Positions 1 through 5,085 of a stretch of DNA of 5,085 nt are shown here, piece by piece. Each line of letters opens with the position of its first letter. The first letter of the stretch is position 1. The stretch comes from a bacterium (lineage in GTDB: Bacteria > Verrucomicrobiota > Verrucomicrobiia > Limisphaerales > J093), in the NCBI GenBank assembly GCA_021784265.1, contig JAJXTA010000297.1, forward strand, positions 1 to 5,085, written 5' to 3'. The notes beneath the pieces were generated by a model that ran no database searches, had not been told where the DNA came from, and saw nothing but the letters and a program-made list of their open reading frames with translations. Both the position numbers and the translations under genes were made by a program.

Positions 1-87
1 GCCAACAATTGGGACGACAACGGGAACAGCGTCAATGACCACGGGGACTGGGTCGAGGCCCGGTTGGTGGGCCGCGCAAAACCTTAG
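1..87 (+). CDS. C-terminal end of an unidentified protein (5' truncated by window edge)
   Basis: Frame 1 is open from the first base to a TAG at 85-87, giving 28 residues that start ANNWDDNGNSVNDHG and end VGRAKP. The segment is rich in Asp, Asn and Gly (WDDNGNSVNDHGD), unlike the Arg/Pro/Ala-rich translations typical of spurious frames in this GC-rich DNA, which is the main reason to think it is real. Asp/Asn/Gly-rich tails occur in calcium-binding or secreted proteins, but too little is present to assign a family. It is convergent with the radical SAM gene, leaving 125 bp between the two stops. A chance open frame cannot be excluded because the segment is so short. Confidence 0.5.
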   Translation, partial: ANNWDDNGNSVNDHGDWVEARLVGRAKP

Positions 88-212
88 CGGCGGTGGCCCG
101 CCCCCGTGCCTGAGTCACCGCGGGCGGACGATCTCGAACCGGTCGCGGGCGCGAGATGGTGGCCGGCACGCAACAAGCGCCGGCGGTGGGAGAACCCCGG
201 CACCCGGCGGGA

Positions 213-1775
213 TCAGCTCGCCGCGGGCACGGCCGGCACCCCGAGCGGGGCCGGATCGCGCACCGGCGCACTGAGCCCCAGTTCGACCATCCGGGCCGGC
301 AGTTCCGGCCGGCGATTGAGTTGGCGCCGGGCGAAGGGACTCCGCAGAAGTTTGAGGATGTCGCTGATCTTCATGTGCCGGGCCAGCGTGCGGAGCAGCT
401 TCCACGTTTGCCACGGACGGAAAAAGAGGCGGTACGCGAAGAGGAGCGCGTAGCCCCGTTGCCGGGCCCGGTTCACCGTCTCGCTGGGCAACACCGTCGG
501 GTCGATATCCGAACACTTGAACCACTTGTCCCAATCCCGTTCATCGTCCAGGATCCCCCGATCCAAATACTCCTTCCACAGCGGCGTCCCGCGATAAACG
601 CACAGCCGGTTGAAGCCGAAGGTGTCCAGCTTCAGCCGGGCCGCGAAGCGAAAGCTCTGCAGGATGTCCGCCTCGGTCTCGCCCGGCGAACCGACCAGGA
701 AAAAGCCGTGGGCGCGCTCGATGCCGCACCGTTTGGCCTCGCTGACCGCCTGGGCGATCTGGGCCAGGGTTTGGCGTTTATCCAGGCGGTCCAGGACCTT
801 TTGGGTGCCCGCCTCGACGCCGAACGCCAGGAAGGCGCAGTTCGCCTTGCCCATGATGGGCAGTTGATCCACGGCGACCGAATCCACCCGGCCCTCGCAA
901 CCCCATTTGAACTCGAGCTTCCGGTCGATGATTCCCTGGCAAATCTCATTGATCCGGGTGCGTTTGAGCAGGAAATGGTCGTCGGTCAGGTAGATCGACC
1001 GATACCCCATCGCGTTGAGCTGCTGCATCTCCCCGAGCACGTGCGCCGGAGAGCGGAAGCGCCACTTCCCGTTGGTCAGCGCGGGAATGTCGCAGTAGAT
1101 GCACGTGTACGGGCAGCCGCGCGAGGTCTGCATGGTGCAGAACTTCTCGAGCGACAACACCGCCGGCACGTCCAGCGGCAAGGACTCGACGTAGTCGATC
1201 GGCAGCGTCGTCCGATCCGGGTACGGGAACTGGTCCAGATCGCGAATAATGGGCCGGCAGGCGTTCCTGACGATCTCTTTGCCCCGACGCCAGACCAGGC
1301 CGGCCACCACCTCCGGCTGGTCCAGGTGCGCCAGATAATCGGGCAGCAGTTCTTCGCCCTCCCCGATCCCCACGGCATCGAACTCCGCGCAGTCCCGCAA
1401 TAATCGTTCCTGGTTCATCGTCGCAAACACCCCGCCGACGATGATCGGCGCGCCGGGCACCGCCGCCTTCAGCGCGCGCGCCATGCTCTTGCTGCCGGGA
1501 TAGGTCGTGGTGGAGAGAAACGACAGGGCCACGACGTCGGGACGGTCCTCGCGCGCCGCCCGGGCGACGTCCGCCTCCTTCATTTGCGGATGGCAGGTGT
1601 CAAACATCCGGACTTGGTGCCCATGCTGGCGCAAGACCGGCGCCAGGGTTTCGATGCCCAACGGCGGGAAGCCCATCACTTTGATGCGGGCGTCACCCGG
1701 TTTGGAACCCCCCAACGCTTCCGGCAGCAGCCGAAAGAAATTCTCATCATTCACATACACCAGGAATACTTTCAT
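213..1775 (-). CDS. B12-binding domain-containing radical SAM protein
   Basis: Complete 520-residue gene. Seen: residues 1-150 form a Rossmann-like B12-binding domain with the typical PPLGIETLAPVLRQHGH stretch (37-53), VVALSF (81-86), IIVGG (111-115) and GIGEGEELL (136-144). The radical SAM core begins with CPYTCIYC, a CxxxCxxC motif with C221, C225 and C228 placed to bind a 4Fe-4S cluster. It continues with LTDDHF (263-268), GVEAGTQKVLDRL (319-331) and GSPGETEADI (362-371), all standard for this superfamily. Known: such enzymes cleave S-adenosylmethionine to a 5'-deoxyadenosyl radical, and many B12-binding members methylate or rearrange lipids, cofactors, pigments or natural products in the cytoplasm. 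The cobalamin-ligating DxHxxG motif is not visible (DTCHPQ lies at 59-64), as is usual in this class, so any cobalamin would be bound without that His. The ATG at 1775 is chosen because MKVFLVYVN is the expected first strand of the domain. The only SD-like sequence, GAAGG (1787-1791), sits rather far away at 11 nt. The substrate is unknown, and the neighbours give no clue. Confidence 0.93.
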   Translation of the reverse strand: MKVFLVYVNDENFFRLLPEALGGSKPGDARIKVMGFPPLGIETLAPVLRQHGHQVRMFDTCHPQMKEADVARAAREDRPDVVALSFLSTTTYPGSKSMARALKAAVPGAPIIVGGVFATMNQERLLRDCAEFDAVGIGEGEELLPDYLAHLDQPEVVAGLVWRRGKEIVRNACRPIIRDLDQFPYPDRTTLPIDYVESLPLDVPAVLSLEKFCTMQTSRGCPYTCIYCDIPALTNGKWRFRSPAHVLGEMQQLNAMGYRSIYLTDDHFLLKRTRINEICQGIIDRKLEFKWGCEGRVDSVAVDQLPIMGKANCAFLAFGVEAGTQKVLDRLDKRQTLAQIAQAVSEAKRCGIERAHGFFLVGSPGETEADILQSFRFAARLKLDTFGFNRLCVYRGTPLWKEYLDRGILDDERDWDKWFKCSDIDPTVLPSETVNRARQRGYALLFAYRLFFRPWQTWKLLRTLARHMKISDILKLLRSPFARRQLNRRPELPARMVELGLSAPVRDPAPLGVPAVPAAS

Positions 1776-1935
1776 AGCGAGGGGGGCCTTCGGTTGGGGC
1801 GTCGAATCGCGCCACCCGTCGCCCGCGGGGGTGCGGACGACACTGCCTGCGGAGCGAGTCTGACGCCAAACCCGCTCCGGGCTCGCCAGGCAATTGGAAT
1901 TGTGGGCTTCAAGGCTGCTGCGCCTGCGGACGACC

Positions 1936-1969
1936 GCCGGTTACCCGGCAGGTCATAGCCCGCGCGGGC
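1936..1969 (-). other. GC stem-loops in the leader of the radical SAM gene
   Basis: On the minus strand, GCCGG, GTAA, CCGGC (1949-1936) forms a 5-bp stem closed by a GTAA loop, which matches the stable GNRA tetraloop class. Just upstream in the transcript is a perfect 12-nt palindrome, GCCCGCGCGGGC (1958-1969). Both lie 160-195 nt before the radical SAM start codon. I do not recognise a known riboswitch: no cobalamin-riboswitch B12 box was seen. In DNA this GC-rich, short stems arise by chance. Confidence 0.25.
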
Positions 1970-1983
1970 GGCGGCGGCAAGCG

Positions 1984-2030
1984 GAAAGTGCAAATACAAC
2001 TAATCCATTCTGTCACGGCGGCTGACAAAA
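1984..2030 (-). promoter_or_regulatory. AT-richer patch, candidate promoter region for the radical SAM gene
   Basis: This is the most AT-rich stretch of the gap. On the minus strand it contains TTGTCA (2028-2023), a 4/6 or better match to a sigma-70 -35 box, but the hexamer 17 nt downstream (GATTAG) matches the -10 box at only three positions. GTGACA (2016-2011) is an alternative -35 without a good -10 partner. The call rests mainly on composition and position, about 210-250 nt before the start codon. The true promoter could be elsewhere or use another sigma factor. Confidence 0.2.
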
Positions 2031-2065
2031 CGGCACGCAACGGTTTGGAGGCGCGACGGCGAATC

Positions 2066-2098
2066 CCGGGCGCGAGCGCCCGGTCCGTGGTCGGGCGC
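2066..2098. repeat. Overlapping inverted repeats forming two mutually exclusive hairpins
   Basis: The central arm GCGCCCG (2076-2082) can pair with CGGGCGC on either side: at 2067-2073 (extended to an 8-bp perfect repeat, 2066-2073 with 2076-2083, only GA between) or at 2092-2098 (7 bp, 9-nt loop). The two pairings exclude each other, the geometry of an attenuator-type switch. Neither is followed by a T-run on either strand, so a terminator role is not supported. High local GC makes chance complementarity a real alternative. Confidence 0.4.
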
Positions 2099-2231
2099 CG
2101 CCGCCAGCGGGGGGCGTCGCCGCGTCGATCACGGCCTGGACGGCACGCCGCCCGCACCCCGGAACCCAAGGCCGATCAGGCCCGGACCCGGTTCGAGCAT
2201 CCAGAACACCCTCAGCATGCCACGGCGGGGA

Positions 2232-2263
2232 GAGAAAGGCAAACCCGGCCAGGGAACGCCGGG
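2232..2263 (-). terminator. Probable intrinsic terminator of the GNAT/CNB gene
   Basis: On the minus strand, 22 nt past the TAG at 2285-2287, CCCGGC (2263-2258) and GCCGGG (2249-2244) form a perfect 6-bp GC stem with an 8-nt loop. It is followed at once by the T-rich stretch TTTGCCTTTCTC (2243-2232). Position, GC stem and T-rich tail are as expected for Rho-independent termination, although the T-tract is interrupted. It supports separate transcription of the two minus-strand genes. Confidence 0.5.
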
Positions 2264-2284
2264 GCGGGGCCGGCTGGGCGGAGA

Positions 2285-3898
2285 CTACTTGGGGGCGCTG
2301 GCGACCGCCACGTTGGTCCGCCGCAGCCGGTTGCTCAGCTCGATGGCAATGTTGCGCATCACCACCATCCCCAGGTGGGGCTCGCGCTCGACCAGCTCAT
2401 TGAACGCCACCCGCTGCACCACGAGCACAATGCTCGGCTGGCTCGCCACGGCCATCGCCGCCCGCGGCGAGGCATCCAAAAAGGTCAACTCCCCGAAGAT
2501 CTGGCCGTTGCCGAAGGTGGCGATGGGCTTGGCCCGCTCGTCGAGCAGGATGTCCACCTGGCCGCGCATCACCACGTAGGCCTCGGTGCCGGAGTCGCCT
2601 TTGACAAAAATCCGGTCCCCCGGCCGGAACAACTTCTGGGTGAAAAGCCGGGAGATCTTGCGCAGCTCCCCGTCGCCCAAGCCGTCGAACACGCGCAAGC
2701 CACGCAACAGGTTAATCACCGCGACGCCCACCTTCTGGTCCTGGAAGTTGCGATCGACAATGTCAGCGATGGTCTTGGCGTGGGTCGTGAGGCGGGCGTT
2801 CTCCAGGCCATACGCCATGTTGAGCTTCACCAGCTTGACCACGTCCACGTGCGCGGTGCTCCGGCTGGAGACGCTGGGCAAATAGGCCACCGGCACCAAA
2901 CCCACCTGCTCGGCGCTCTTGAGCAAGCGGGGCGCCGTCATCAAAATGTCCGCTTCGAGGTAAACCCCGTTGTACTTTTCCTGGGTCAGTTTGCTGAGCC
3001 GGTGGAGCAGCGCTCCCGGGCTGAGGTCATCGGTGGCGAAGGCCTCGACCACGCGCACGCACCGATCCAACTCGTCCACCACATAGGCCATCCCCGCGAC
3101 AATGCCCGTCCCCCGTTGCGCCACCAATGCGTGCACCGGCGCCGAGTTGGTGAGCCGCAAGAAGCCCCAACCCAGGTTCGCCCCACCCGACACCTCCACC
3201 GGCGGATGCGAGATCTGCGCGTGGGCGCGGGCGGCCTCGTATTCGGCCAGCAGCACCTCCCGCAGGCTGAGCTCGGTGTGCAGCGGATACCCGGTGACCC
3301 CGTCCCGCACGGCGCTGGGAGGGGCCAGCTTCAGATTCGACAACACCGTGGTCGCCAGCTCGCTCACCTGCGACAGCGACTCCGACACCAGCGCCCGGGG
3401 AATCAAGTCCGGACGCCCGACCCCGAGGTAAAACAGAATGCCCTCGCGCCGGCGCAAGAGGTGTTTGAAGGGCTGGAAGCCGACGCAGGTAAAGCCGAGC
3501 TCCTCCAACAGACTCTGGCGCTGGAGGTCGGACGCCAACACGCGCGCCACGAGCATCTGCCCACGGTCACTGGCCAGGGTGGTGAGTTTCTGGAAAAGGG
3601 CGAGCGCCGCGCCATTGACGTAAGCCTCGGGGCGCAGCAGATCCCGGCCTAGATTCACGATCGGGTTCTTGCTCGCCAACGCCGGCGGCAGGATCGACAC
3701 CGCCCCTTGCAGCCCCCCAGCCCCCTCCGCCACCCACGTCTCCTGACCCTCAGGTGGAGCCAACTGCCCCGCCGCCCACGTCGGCTCGTACACCTGCCGC
3801 TCCGGATAGTCCGGCCCCAAAGAGGTCCTGAGCAACTCCACCCACGCGGCAGCGTCGTGAGGCGTGGCTTGGCGAATTACGGGGCCCATGAGGATCAC
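2285..3898 (-). CDS. Tandem GNAT-like acetyltransferase with C-terminal cyclic nucleotide-binding domain
   Basis: Complete, 537 residues. Seen: a GNAT-like module at about 6-160 (VIRQATPHDAAAW start; LEELGFTCVGFQPFKH at 131-146 is the classic late-GNAT 'LGF' strand), a second divergent GNAT-like module at about 240-360 (QVGLVPVAYLP at 331-341, then VDVVKLVKL), and a cyclic-nucleotide-binding domain at about 398-530. The latter has FRPGDRIFVKGDSG (424-437), the phosphate-binding cassette FGELTFLDASPRAAM (468-482) and Glu470 and Arg479 in the ligand-binding positions. PRAA matches the cAMP-type cassette of protein kinase A (PRAAT). Known: mycobacterial Pat enzymes couple a CNB domain to a GNAT domain so that cAMP controls protein lysine acetylation; there the CNB is N-terminal. 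Inferred: a cAMP-responsive acyltransferase or scaffold. Oddity: neither GNAT module shows a clean acetyl-CoA-binding Q/RxxGxG/A motif (YVNGAA at 93-98; LSPGAL at 292-297), so catalysis is uncertain. The start is GTG at 3898; the ATG at 3889 (residue 4) is equally possible, and no clear ribosome binding site is seen for either. Confidence 0.88.
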   Translation of the reverse strand: MILMGPVIRQATPHDAAAWVELLRTSLGPDYPERQVYEPTWAAGQLAPPEGQETWVAEGAGGLQGAVSILPPALASKNPIVNLGRDLLRPEAYVNGAALALFQKLTTLASDRGQMLVARVLASDLQRQSLLEELGFTCVGFQPFKHLLRRREGILFYLGVGRPDLIPRALVSESLSQVSELATTVLSNLKLAPPSAVRDGVTGYPLHTELSLREVLLAEYEAARAHAQISHPPVEVSGGANLGWGFLRLTNSAPVHALVAQRGTGIVAGMAYVVDELDRCVRVVEAFATDDLSPGALLHRLSKLTQEKYNGVYLEADILMTAPRLLKSAEQVGLVPVAYLPSVSSRSTAHVDVVKLVKLNMAYGLENARLTTHAKTIADIVDRNFQDQKVGVAVINLLRGLRVFDGLGDGELRKISRLFTQKLFRPGDRIFVKGDSGTEAYVVMRGQVDILLDERAKPIATFGNGQIFGELTFLDASPRAAMAVASQPSIVLVVQRVAFNELVEREPHLGMVVMRNIAIELSNRLRRTNVAVASAPK

Positions 3899-3901
3899 AT
3901 G

Positions 3902-3937
3902 CCGGCAGGCCGGTGGGCGGGCTAGCCCGCCTGCCGG
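3902..3937. repeat. Large inverted repeat just upstream of the GNAT/CNB gene
   Basis: A near-perfect 28-bp palindrome (3910-3937) centred on the AT of GGGCTAGCCC. The core 3916-3931 is perfect, and the outer arms differ only by a TG/CA pair that still pairs as G-U wobbles in plus-strand RNA. A further arm, CCGGCAGG (3902-3909), is exactly complementary to CCTGCCGG (3930-3937), so two foldings compete. It ends 3-4 nt before the GTG start of the minus-strand gene. It could be an operator for a dimeric regulator, a translation-blocking leader hairpin, or a REP-like dispersed repeat. Confidence 0.6.
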
Positions 3938-3951
3938 AGGCCGTCCGCTCC

Positions 3952-3972
3952 GCCGTTACCAAAGGTAGCGGC
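3952..3972. repeat. 9-bp stem, 3-nt loop hairpin
   Basis: GCCGTTACC (3952-3960) and GGTAGCGGC (3964-3972) flank AAA. All nine positions pair in plus-strand RNA (eight Watson-Crick and one T-G wobble), while the minus-strand transcript has one A-C mismatch. It lies 14 bp from the larger palindrome at 3910-3937, giving two hairpins in tandem upstream of the GNAT/CNB start. Tandem imperfect palindromes separated by a short spacer are typical of REP/BIME-like elements, but only one pair is visible here. Confidence 0.5.
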
Positions 3973-4479
3973 CGCGGCGCTCGAGTCTAATGGGCCTGTT
4001 CGCGACACGGGGTTACCGAATCTTCAGCGTCGTTAATACGGGCGATTGTCTGCTTCGTCACCCCTCGTTGCCGGCGCCGTTCTGGGCCGTCACGGAGGGT
4101 GCGCTTGGATCATTCTCCAAAAAACCGCCCCGGAAATCAAGCCCGGAGCGACGGCCACCGCTCCGTCGCCCTGGCGGCTCACCTCAAGCGCCTGGCCACC
4201 TTGGGGACGCGGCGATGGAAAGCGGGACCTCATCCGCCGGCGCATCCGCCTGACGCCCAAGAGCAAACCTCGTTTTTCCTGTGCGCCCCCGCGCGAAAAC
4301 GCCCACCATGAGGCGGTTTTTCGTCATGGGCGGCACAAGCGCGCAGTTTTCCGTTGCCAAGGTGTCCCTTCCGGGCCACCCCTCCCCTTGCGTCCGAGCC
4401 CAGCCATCGGACGCCACCGCCCAGGCGCCGGTGGCGCCAGGACCCCTCCCCGCCACAACCAACACGCCGCCTCAGTTGC

Positions 4480-4656
4480 CCCCCCGCTTCCCCGGACTCC
4501 GGCCTTCGCGACAACCACTATTGCGGCAGCGTCGGCGACTTCCTCAAACCCCGCCTCCAGACCGGGCGCAGCTTCAAAAGCCCCGATCAGAATGACCCGA
4601 CCAGCGACACCACTGGCTTCGAGCTGGTCACCGGGCTGGTGATCAAGACGCCATGA
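4480..4656 (+). pseudogene. Probable 3' remnant of a degraded gene
   Basis: The frame ending in TGA at 4654-4656 changes character near 4480. Upstream it is Pro/Arg-rich, but from about 4486 it reads SPDSGLRDNHYCGSV, then GRSFKSPDQNDP and TTGFELVTGLVIKTP, a balanced, protein-like composition with G/C-ending codons. The pattern GRS...SD..GFELV near the end recalls the C-terminus of formylglycine-generating-enzyme-like (SUMF1/FGE) domains, which commonly finish RSA...GFRLV, but this is weak and the key residues cannot be confirmed. No credible start or upstream domain is present, so I call it the tail of a truncated gene. The TGA overlaps the ATG of the ORF6N gene (ATGA), so the tail could instead belong to a short real gene translationally coupled to it. 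Confidence 0.4.
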
Positions 4657-5085
4657 ACGAACTGCCCGCCTCCACCCACCGGGAAAACGCCCTCGTCCCT
4701 ATGGAGAACATCACCGCCACTATAGCGCTCGTCCGAGGCCAGCGCGTCATCTTGGACTCAGACCTCGCCCGGCTCTACGGCGTACAGACCTTCCGCCTCA
4801 ACGAAGCCGTCAAGCGCAACCGCGACCGTTTCCCCCCGGACTTCCTCTTCCAACTCACTGCCGCCGAACACAACTCTTTGACATCGCAATTTGCGATGTC
4901 AAAACGCGGTCGCGGTGGCCGCCGCACGCTCCCCTACGCCTTCACCAAGCACGGCGCCCTCATGGCCGCTACCATCCTCAATAGCCCACGCGCCGTCGCC
5001 ATGAGCATCTACGTCATCCGCGCCTTCGTCCAGTTCCGCCAATCCTTGGCCACCCACGCCGACCTGGCCCGCAAGCCGGCGGCCC
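4653..5085 (+). CDS. ORF6N domain-containing DNA-binding protein (3' truncated by window edge)
   Basis: Open from ATG 4653 to the window end, 144 codons and no stop. Seen: residues 18-105 match the ORF6N domain almost throughout: LVRGQRVILDSDLARLYGV (26-44), LNEAVKRNRDRFPPDFLFQL (49-68), the LTSQFAMSK segment (76-84), GGRRTLPYAFTKHG (88-101), then ILNSPRAVAMSIYVIRAFVQFR (108-129), the usual helical extension. Known: ORF6N, like KilA-N, is named from phage antirepressor-like proteins, is thought to bind DNA, and is widespread as stand-alone bacterial genes of about 170-300 residues whose role is unclear. The window therefore probably lacks the C-terminal part. The start is uncertain: Met17 (4701) directly precedes the conserved domain and may be the true start. 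ATG 4653 overlaps the previous stop as ATGA, which would fit coupled translation; neither has a strong ribosome binding site. A perfect 27-bp palindrome lies inside (4877-4903). Lineage-specific phage or mobile origin is inferred. Confidence 0.9.
   Translation, partial: MNELPASTHRENALVPMENITATIALVRGQRVILDSDLARLYGVQTFRLNEAVKRNRDRFPPDFLFQLTAAEHNSLTSQFAMSKRGRGGRRTLPYAFTKHGALMAATILNSPRAVAMSIYVIRAFVQFRQSLATHADLARKPAA
4877..4903. repeat. Perfect 27-bp palindrome inside the ORF6N coding region
   Basis: The arm TTTGACATCGCAA (4877-4889) is followed by a single T (4890) and by its exact reverse complement (4891-4903). All 13 pairs match. The element is about 37% G+C (10 of 27), in strong contrast to its surroundings. 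It spans codons 75-84 (S-L-T-S-Q-F-A-M-S-K) and forces A/T-ending codons such as TTG, ACA, CAA, TTT, TCA and AAA, where flanking codons are mostly CTC, CGC, GCC. It may be a binding site for a dimeric protein, possibly the ORF6N product itself, or an mRNA hairpin. Confidence 0.9.

Larger units (their letters stand above)
1776..2284. other. 509-bp intergenic gap with structured elements, no convincing gene
   Basis: Open frames here translate to low-complexity Arg/Pro/Ala-rich peptides with no recognisable domain, so I see no gene. Both flanking genes read on the minus strand, so this gap holds the end of the GNAT/CNB transcript and the promoter and leader of the radical SAM gene. The listed elements are a terminator-like hairpin near 2232-2263, competing hairpins at 2066-2098, an AT-richer patch around 1984-2030, and small stems at 1936-1949 and 1958-1969. 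Confidence 0.6.
3899..4500. other. About 600 bp without a recognisable gene
   Basis: Open frames on both strands translate to Pro/Arg/Ala-rich sequence without domains, the typical output of non-coding GC-rich DNA. The stretch should contain the promoter of the minus-strand GNAT/CNB gene, but I found no convincing -35/-10 pair. The two inverted repeats at 3902-3972 are its only clear structure. The rest may be the decayed upstream part of the coding remnant ending at 4656. Confidence 0.5.

Noticed and set aside
162..184. GCCGGC repeated with an 11-nt spacer downstream of the radical SAM stop, possible terminator
   Set aside because: The 6-bp stem is built from a self-complementary hexamer common in GC-rich DNA, and no T-tract follows on either strand.
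156..1403. 415-codon plus-strand open frame opposite the radical SAM gene
   Set aside because: Antisense to a gene with intact family motifs. Its Arg/Pro/Gln-rich translation has no domain and is explained by G/C-biased codons of the real gene suppressing stops on the other strand.
2149..2220. Short minus-strand frame reading LEPGPGLIGLGFRG, reminiscent of a PEP-CTERM sorting signal
   Set aside because: The hydrophobic stretch is far too short, there is no upstream secreted protein, and the resemblance is a handful of residues in GC-rich DNA.
1988..3652. 554-codon plus-strand open frame opposite the GNAT/CNB gene
   Set aside because: Same cause as above: His/Gln/Arg-rich composition, no recognisable domain, entirely overlaps a well-supported gene.
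3968..3985. GCGGCCGC and CTCGAG restriction-type sites close together, like a cloning linker
   Set aside because: Such sites are common by chance in GC-rich DNA, no vector sequence adjoins them, and the first is partly inside a natural hairpin.
4297..4321. CGCC...GGCG stem followed by a T-run, terminator-like
   Set aside because: Only four contiguous base pairs before a bulge, and no supported gene ends just upstream.
4046..4642. 198-codon plus-strand open frame in the intergenic region
   Set aside because: Low-complexity Pro/Arg/Ala/Ser translation with no domain. It is out of frame with the more protein-like tail that ends at 4656.

Overview
This is a GC-rich bacterial window, roughly two-thirds G+C by eye, with strong G/C preference at third codon positions. 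The mix of genes (a B12-binding radical SAM enzyme, a GNAT/cyclic-nucleotide-binding fusion and a stand-alone ORF6N gene), wide intergenic gaps and weak Shine-Dalgarno sequences would fit an environmental bacterium, possibly of the Planctomycetes-Verrucomicrobia group. That placement is a guess: no marker gene is present.

Layout. (1) 1-87, +: the last 28 codons of a gene entering from the left. (2) 213-1775, -: a complete 520-residue B12-binding-domain radical SAM enzyme, convergent with (1). (3) 1776-2284: a 509-bp gap with no convincing gene. In minus-strand order it holds a probable terminator for the upstream gene, a pair of mutually exclusive hairpins, an AT-richer stretch that is the likeliest promoter site, and small GC stem-loops in the radical SAM leader. 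(4) 2285-3898, -: a complete 537-residue protein with two GNAT-like modules followed by a C-terminal cAMP-type cyclic-nucleotide-binding domain. (5) 3899-4500: a non-coding stretch with two strong inverted repeats directly upstream of gene (4). (6) About 4480-4656, +: a coding-like tail that looks like the 3' remnant of a lost gene. (7) 4653-5085, +: an ORF6N-domain gene running off the right edge and overlapping the stop of (6) by ATGA.

The genes do not form an obvious pathway. The two complete genes share a strand, but the 509-bp gap and intervening terminator suggest separate transcription. The radical SAM enzyme has no recognisable substrate-specific neighbours. The GNAT/CNB protein is probably a cAMP-sensing, acyltransferase-like regulator. 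The ORF6N gene is of a phage-related, mobile type, and the degraded-looking DNA before it suggests an accessory insertion.

The most striking signal is a perfect 27-bp palindrome inside the ORF6N coding region (4877-4903). It is AT-rich in GC-rich surroundings and uses codons unlike its neighbours, so the DNA or RNA sequence itself may be selected in addition to the protein.
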